A stretch of DNA of 8,045 bases, taken from contig MERE01000192.1 of NCBI GenBank assembly GCA_001771975.1, positions 1 to 8,045 on the forward strand. Reading direction: 5' to 3'. This DNA is from Betaproteobacteria bacterium RIFCSPLOWO2_02_FULL_68_150. Its GTDB lineage: Bacteria > Pseudomonadota > Gammaproteobacteria > Burkholderiales > SG8-39. The notes below the pieces were generated by a model that saw nothing but the letters and a program-made list of their open reading frames with translations, had not been told where the DNA came from and did not search any database. Shown here one piece after another: positions 5,692 through 8,045 of this stretch. The translations under genes were made by a program, and so were the position numbers. Each line of letters starts with the position of its first letter. The stretch's first letter is position 1.

Positions 5692-8045
5692 TCACGGACC
5701 GCTGCGCTGCAGCGGCGCCCTCAGCGCCTCCTCGAGCGTATTCAGGCTGTGCGCATAATGCGCGCGCGTCTCGCGGCTGAGCGCCGGCTTCGATTTCGCG
5801 CCGCGTAAAACGGCGGCGAGGCGCGTCGCCTTGTCGCGCAGCAGGGCCACCGCATCCGCCGGAGTCGCCGCGCCCGGCCGGATCAGGGTCCCGGCGATCC
5901 TCTTCAGATGCTCGCGCTGCAGATTGCGCCGCAGCAGGTCGGTCTCGCGTCCGGCCAGCGCCTCGCTCCAGATCGCCGCCTGCAAGCGATCGTGCAGCTC
6001 GGCCAGGCGCAGCACGCGCCTGCCGTCGACGACGCGGTCGGGCGATTCGAGCAGGCGTGCCGCCACGGCGTCCGACAGCAGATGCTCGAGGATCGCCTTT
6101 TGCACGCCAAGCACCGAGTCCGCGATCGACACGAAGGGATTGGCCGGGCGGTCGAACTGATCGATGCCGATCCGGCTGAGCAACTGCGGCGCGAAACGGA
6201 AGCTGTCGCTCCTGAGGAAATCGCGCGCAAGCAGCGCCAGCGCCTCGCGCTGGCGTGCCGCGGGAACCGGCTCGTACAGGGGCCGCCCGCTGCCGGCAAG
6301 GTCGCGGCGGTGCGTCACGCCGCCGACGTACTTCGCCACCAGGGGCGCAACCCGCGCCACCTGGAGGAAGCCGCTCGCCAGACTGCGGGCGAGACGTTCG
6401 TAGCTCTCACCCGGGGCAAGCTGCAGCGACTGCAGCCGGTTCCATAGTTCCCGCGAGAGCTTCAGGCGCCGCTGGTAATAGCCGAGCGGGTCGGCCCCGA
6501 GGTCGAAACGGTTCGCCTCCGGATCGATGCCCACCCGCATTCCGTAGCCCGCGTCCTCGTCCGTGGCGTAGGCGAGCTCCGGTTCAATGGACCGGCCGGC
6601 GATTCGCGCCAGCGCGTCCTTCTCGGTCGCGGGGTCGAGCGGCCGGTAGGCGTACTCGATTGCCCAATAGTCGTAGGCGCCGATCGTGCTCATCATGTAT
6701 TCGCCCTGCGGTTCGCCTTGCAGCGCGATATTGAACGGGACGTAATCCATCACCGAAGCCGCCGTCCCGTGCCGGCGCGTGAATCCCGCATCGGCCAGCC
6801 GTTCCAGCGCGTAGGCGGCCGAGGCGCGGAAATTGTGGCGCAGGCCGAGGACGTGACCGACCTCGTGCATGATCGTCTCCTTGACATAGGCCTGCGCGAG
6901 CGCCTCCGCCTCGGGACTGTCCATCGCCACACCGCGTGCCTCGAGCAGGTCGCTCGCGAAATGCAGTTCCTGCGCTGCCTCCGCTGCATAGCTGCACTCC
7001 GGCATGCCGTCATGGCCATGCAGCGCCACGCCACCGAGGTCCTCGGCCACCAGCCGCCGTGCGCCCCGCCCGAATACATCGGACATGCCGATGTCGGCGG
7101 CCAGGATTTCGCCGCTGCGCGGATCGGCGCGCACCGGACCGATCGCGAAGCCCACGTCGGCACCGGCAAACCAGCGCACCGAGCCGCGGCGCGCCTCGCC
7201 GGCATCGATGTCGTCCTCGCCGAGCTGCTGCCGCACGGCGATCGCTTCCTTGAAGCCGATCCGCTCGAAGGCGCGGTTCCACTCGAGCACGCCCTCGGCC
7301 ACGGACCTGCGGTACTTCTCGGGAATGTTCCAGTCGAGCCAGAAAAGTATCGGCTCCTTCGGCTCTGACAGCGCCGCCTGCGGATCCTTCTTTTCGAGGC
7401 GCCAGCGGCGCGCGTAGTGCACACGCGGCTTCAGGGCGGTGTCGTCGGTGTAATCGGTGCGCGCTGCCGTGAAATGGCCGACGCGCGGATCGGCCAGTCG
7501 CGGCGCCATCGCCTGCGCGGGCAACCGCGCAAAGCTGTAGCGGAAGGTCGCGAACAGGCTGCGCGGATCGGGCGTCGCCTTCGGCGGCGGCGGCATCGGC
7601 TCGGCCGGCGGCTTGAGCGGCGGCGCGGGGATCTTGGGCACCGCATAATGCGCCCGCACCTCCAGCACGGCCTGCTGCGCGGTGTTGCTGACGCGGCTGA
7701 CCGAGCTGTTGCGCGCGTCGAGCGCGAACGGCAGGCGAAACGCGGTCTCGAGCCGCGTCAGGTAAGCGGGGATGTCCGCGATCAGCAGCGCATTGGCTTC
7801 GATCAGCACCGCGCCGCTCTGCGGATGGGGCAGCGACACGACCGGCGCCGAGGCGATCAGGCTGTCGGAAAAGGACTGCGCCACGAAGCGCGCCTGCGGC
7901 GATCCTTGCGCGGCGAAGAATTCCTCGTTGCGTGCGACCAGCTGCACCCGCCCGCCAATGCGGCGGAAGAATCCGATGTGCGAGCGGCCCATCTGGTTGC
8001 CGTACAGCCCGCGCTCGCCGATGCTGCGGGCGATGTCGTAGGCGA
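5692..8045 (-). CDS. Zinc-dependent metalloprotease, metzincin type (DUF5117/DUF4953), 5' partial
   Basis: The last 783 residues of a large protease are present; the frame is open to the right edge (AYDIARSIGERG precedes the first in-window Met at 7992), so the N-terminus, probably including the export signal, is missing. Numbering from that Met, residues 1-115 match the DUF5117 region (MGRSHIGFFRRI, VQLVARN). A proline-rich linker spans 119-142. The Met-zincin catalytic domain (DUF4953) follows. Its zinc site HEVGHVLGLRH is at 376-386 (bases 6867-6835), with ligands H376, H380 and H386 and catalytic E377. The Met-turn SVMDY is at 413-417, so the protease is expected to be active. Family members are usually exported, and their substrates are unknown. 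The C-terminal 300 residues are mainly helical. It is the first visible gene of the minus-strand operon, 22 bases before the SRPBCC gene. Confidence 0.92.
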   Translation of the reverse strand, partial: AYDIARSIGERGLYGNQMGRSHIGFFRRIGGRVQLVARNEEFFAAQGSPQARFVAQSFSDSLIASAPVVSLPHPQSGAVLIEANALLIADIPAYLTRLETAFRLPFALDARNSSVSRVSNTAQQAVLEVRAHYAVPKIPAPPLKPPAEPMPPPPKATPDPRSLFATFRYSFARLPAQAMAPRLADPRVGHFTAARTDYTDDTALKPRVHYARRWRLEKKDPQAALSEPKEPILFWLDWNIPEKYRRSVAEGVLEWNRAFERIGFKEAIAVRQQLGEDDIDAGEARRGSVRWFAGADVGFAIGPVRADPRSGEILAADIGMSDVFGRGARRLVAEDLGGVALHGHDGMPECSYAAEAAQELHFASDLLEARGVAMDSPEAEALAQAYVKETIMHEVGHVLGLRHNFRASAAYALERLADAGFTRRHGTAASVMDYVPFNIALQGEPQGEYMMSTIGAYDYWAIEYAYRPLDPATEKDALARIAGRSIEPELAYATDEDAGYGMRVGIDPEANRFDLGADPLGYYQRRLKLSRELWNRLQSLQLAPGESYERLARSLASGFLQVARVAPLVAKYVGGVTHRRDLAGSGRPLYEPVPAARQREALALLARDFLRSDSFRFAPQLLSRIGIDQFDRPANPFVSIADSVLGVQKAILEHLLSDAVAARLLESPDRVVDGRRVLRLAELHDRLQAAIWSEALAGRETDLLRRNLQREHLKRIAGTLIRPGAATPADAVALLRDKATRLAAVLRGAKSKPALSRETRAHYAHSLNTLEEALRAPLQRSGP

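Noticed and set aside
5037..5780. 247-residue plus-strand open frame
   Set aside because: It is antisense to the SRPBCC gene and adjoining gene ends; Arg/His/Gln-rich without domain features.

Overview
The window is GC-rich chromosomal DNA with strong G/C bias at third codon positions. That bias explains the many long open frames lying antisense to, or out of frame with, the real genes. The gene types suggest a proteobacterium, most likely a betaproteobacterium: a DUF5117/DUF4953-type zinc metalloprotease, a membrane-anchored SRPBCC protein, a class III cyclase fused to a predicted ATPase, and a COG3837-like cupin. This is a judgement from protein resemblance; no rRNA, tRNA or other lineage marker is present.

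Left part (1-1921, plus strand): the 3' end of an unidentified gene (stop at 66-68), a small three-helix membrane protein, a VOC/glyoxalase-fold protein that overlaps it by an ATGA junction, and a single-domain cupin 12 bases further on. These read as one tightly packed operon of small metabolic or detoxification-type genes. After a 118-base gap holding a plausible sigma70 promoter and a strong ribosome binding site comes a gene for a small cysteine-rich lipoprotein, likely its own transcription unit.

Right part (8045-1911, minus strand): four genes in the same direction with gaps of only 22, 10 and 20 bases, so very probably one operon whose promoter lies beyond the right edge. In transcription order they are a metzincin-type zinc metalloprotease (5' end outside the window), a membrane-anchored SRPBCC protein, a GNAT acetyltransferase with an N-terminal cysteine cluster, and an 880-residue protein joining a class III nucleotide cyclase, a STAND/AfsR-like ATPase and TPR-like repeats. 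The last is the most notable gene. Its cyclase and Walker motifs look intact and its architecture suggests a sensor-switch-effector protein that makes cAMP, but the signal it senses cannot be read here.

The two units converge, and the lipoprotein and cyclase genes overlap tail to tail by 11 bases with no terminator hairpin visible between them. No mobile element, CRISPR array, RNA gene or attachment site was seen. No stretch above 300 bases lacks a gene. I found no convincing undescribed multi-gene system; the cyclase-ATPase operon is the best candidate for a closer look.
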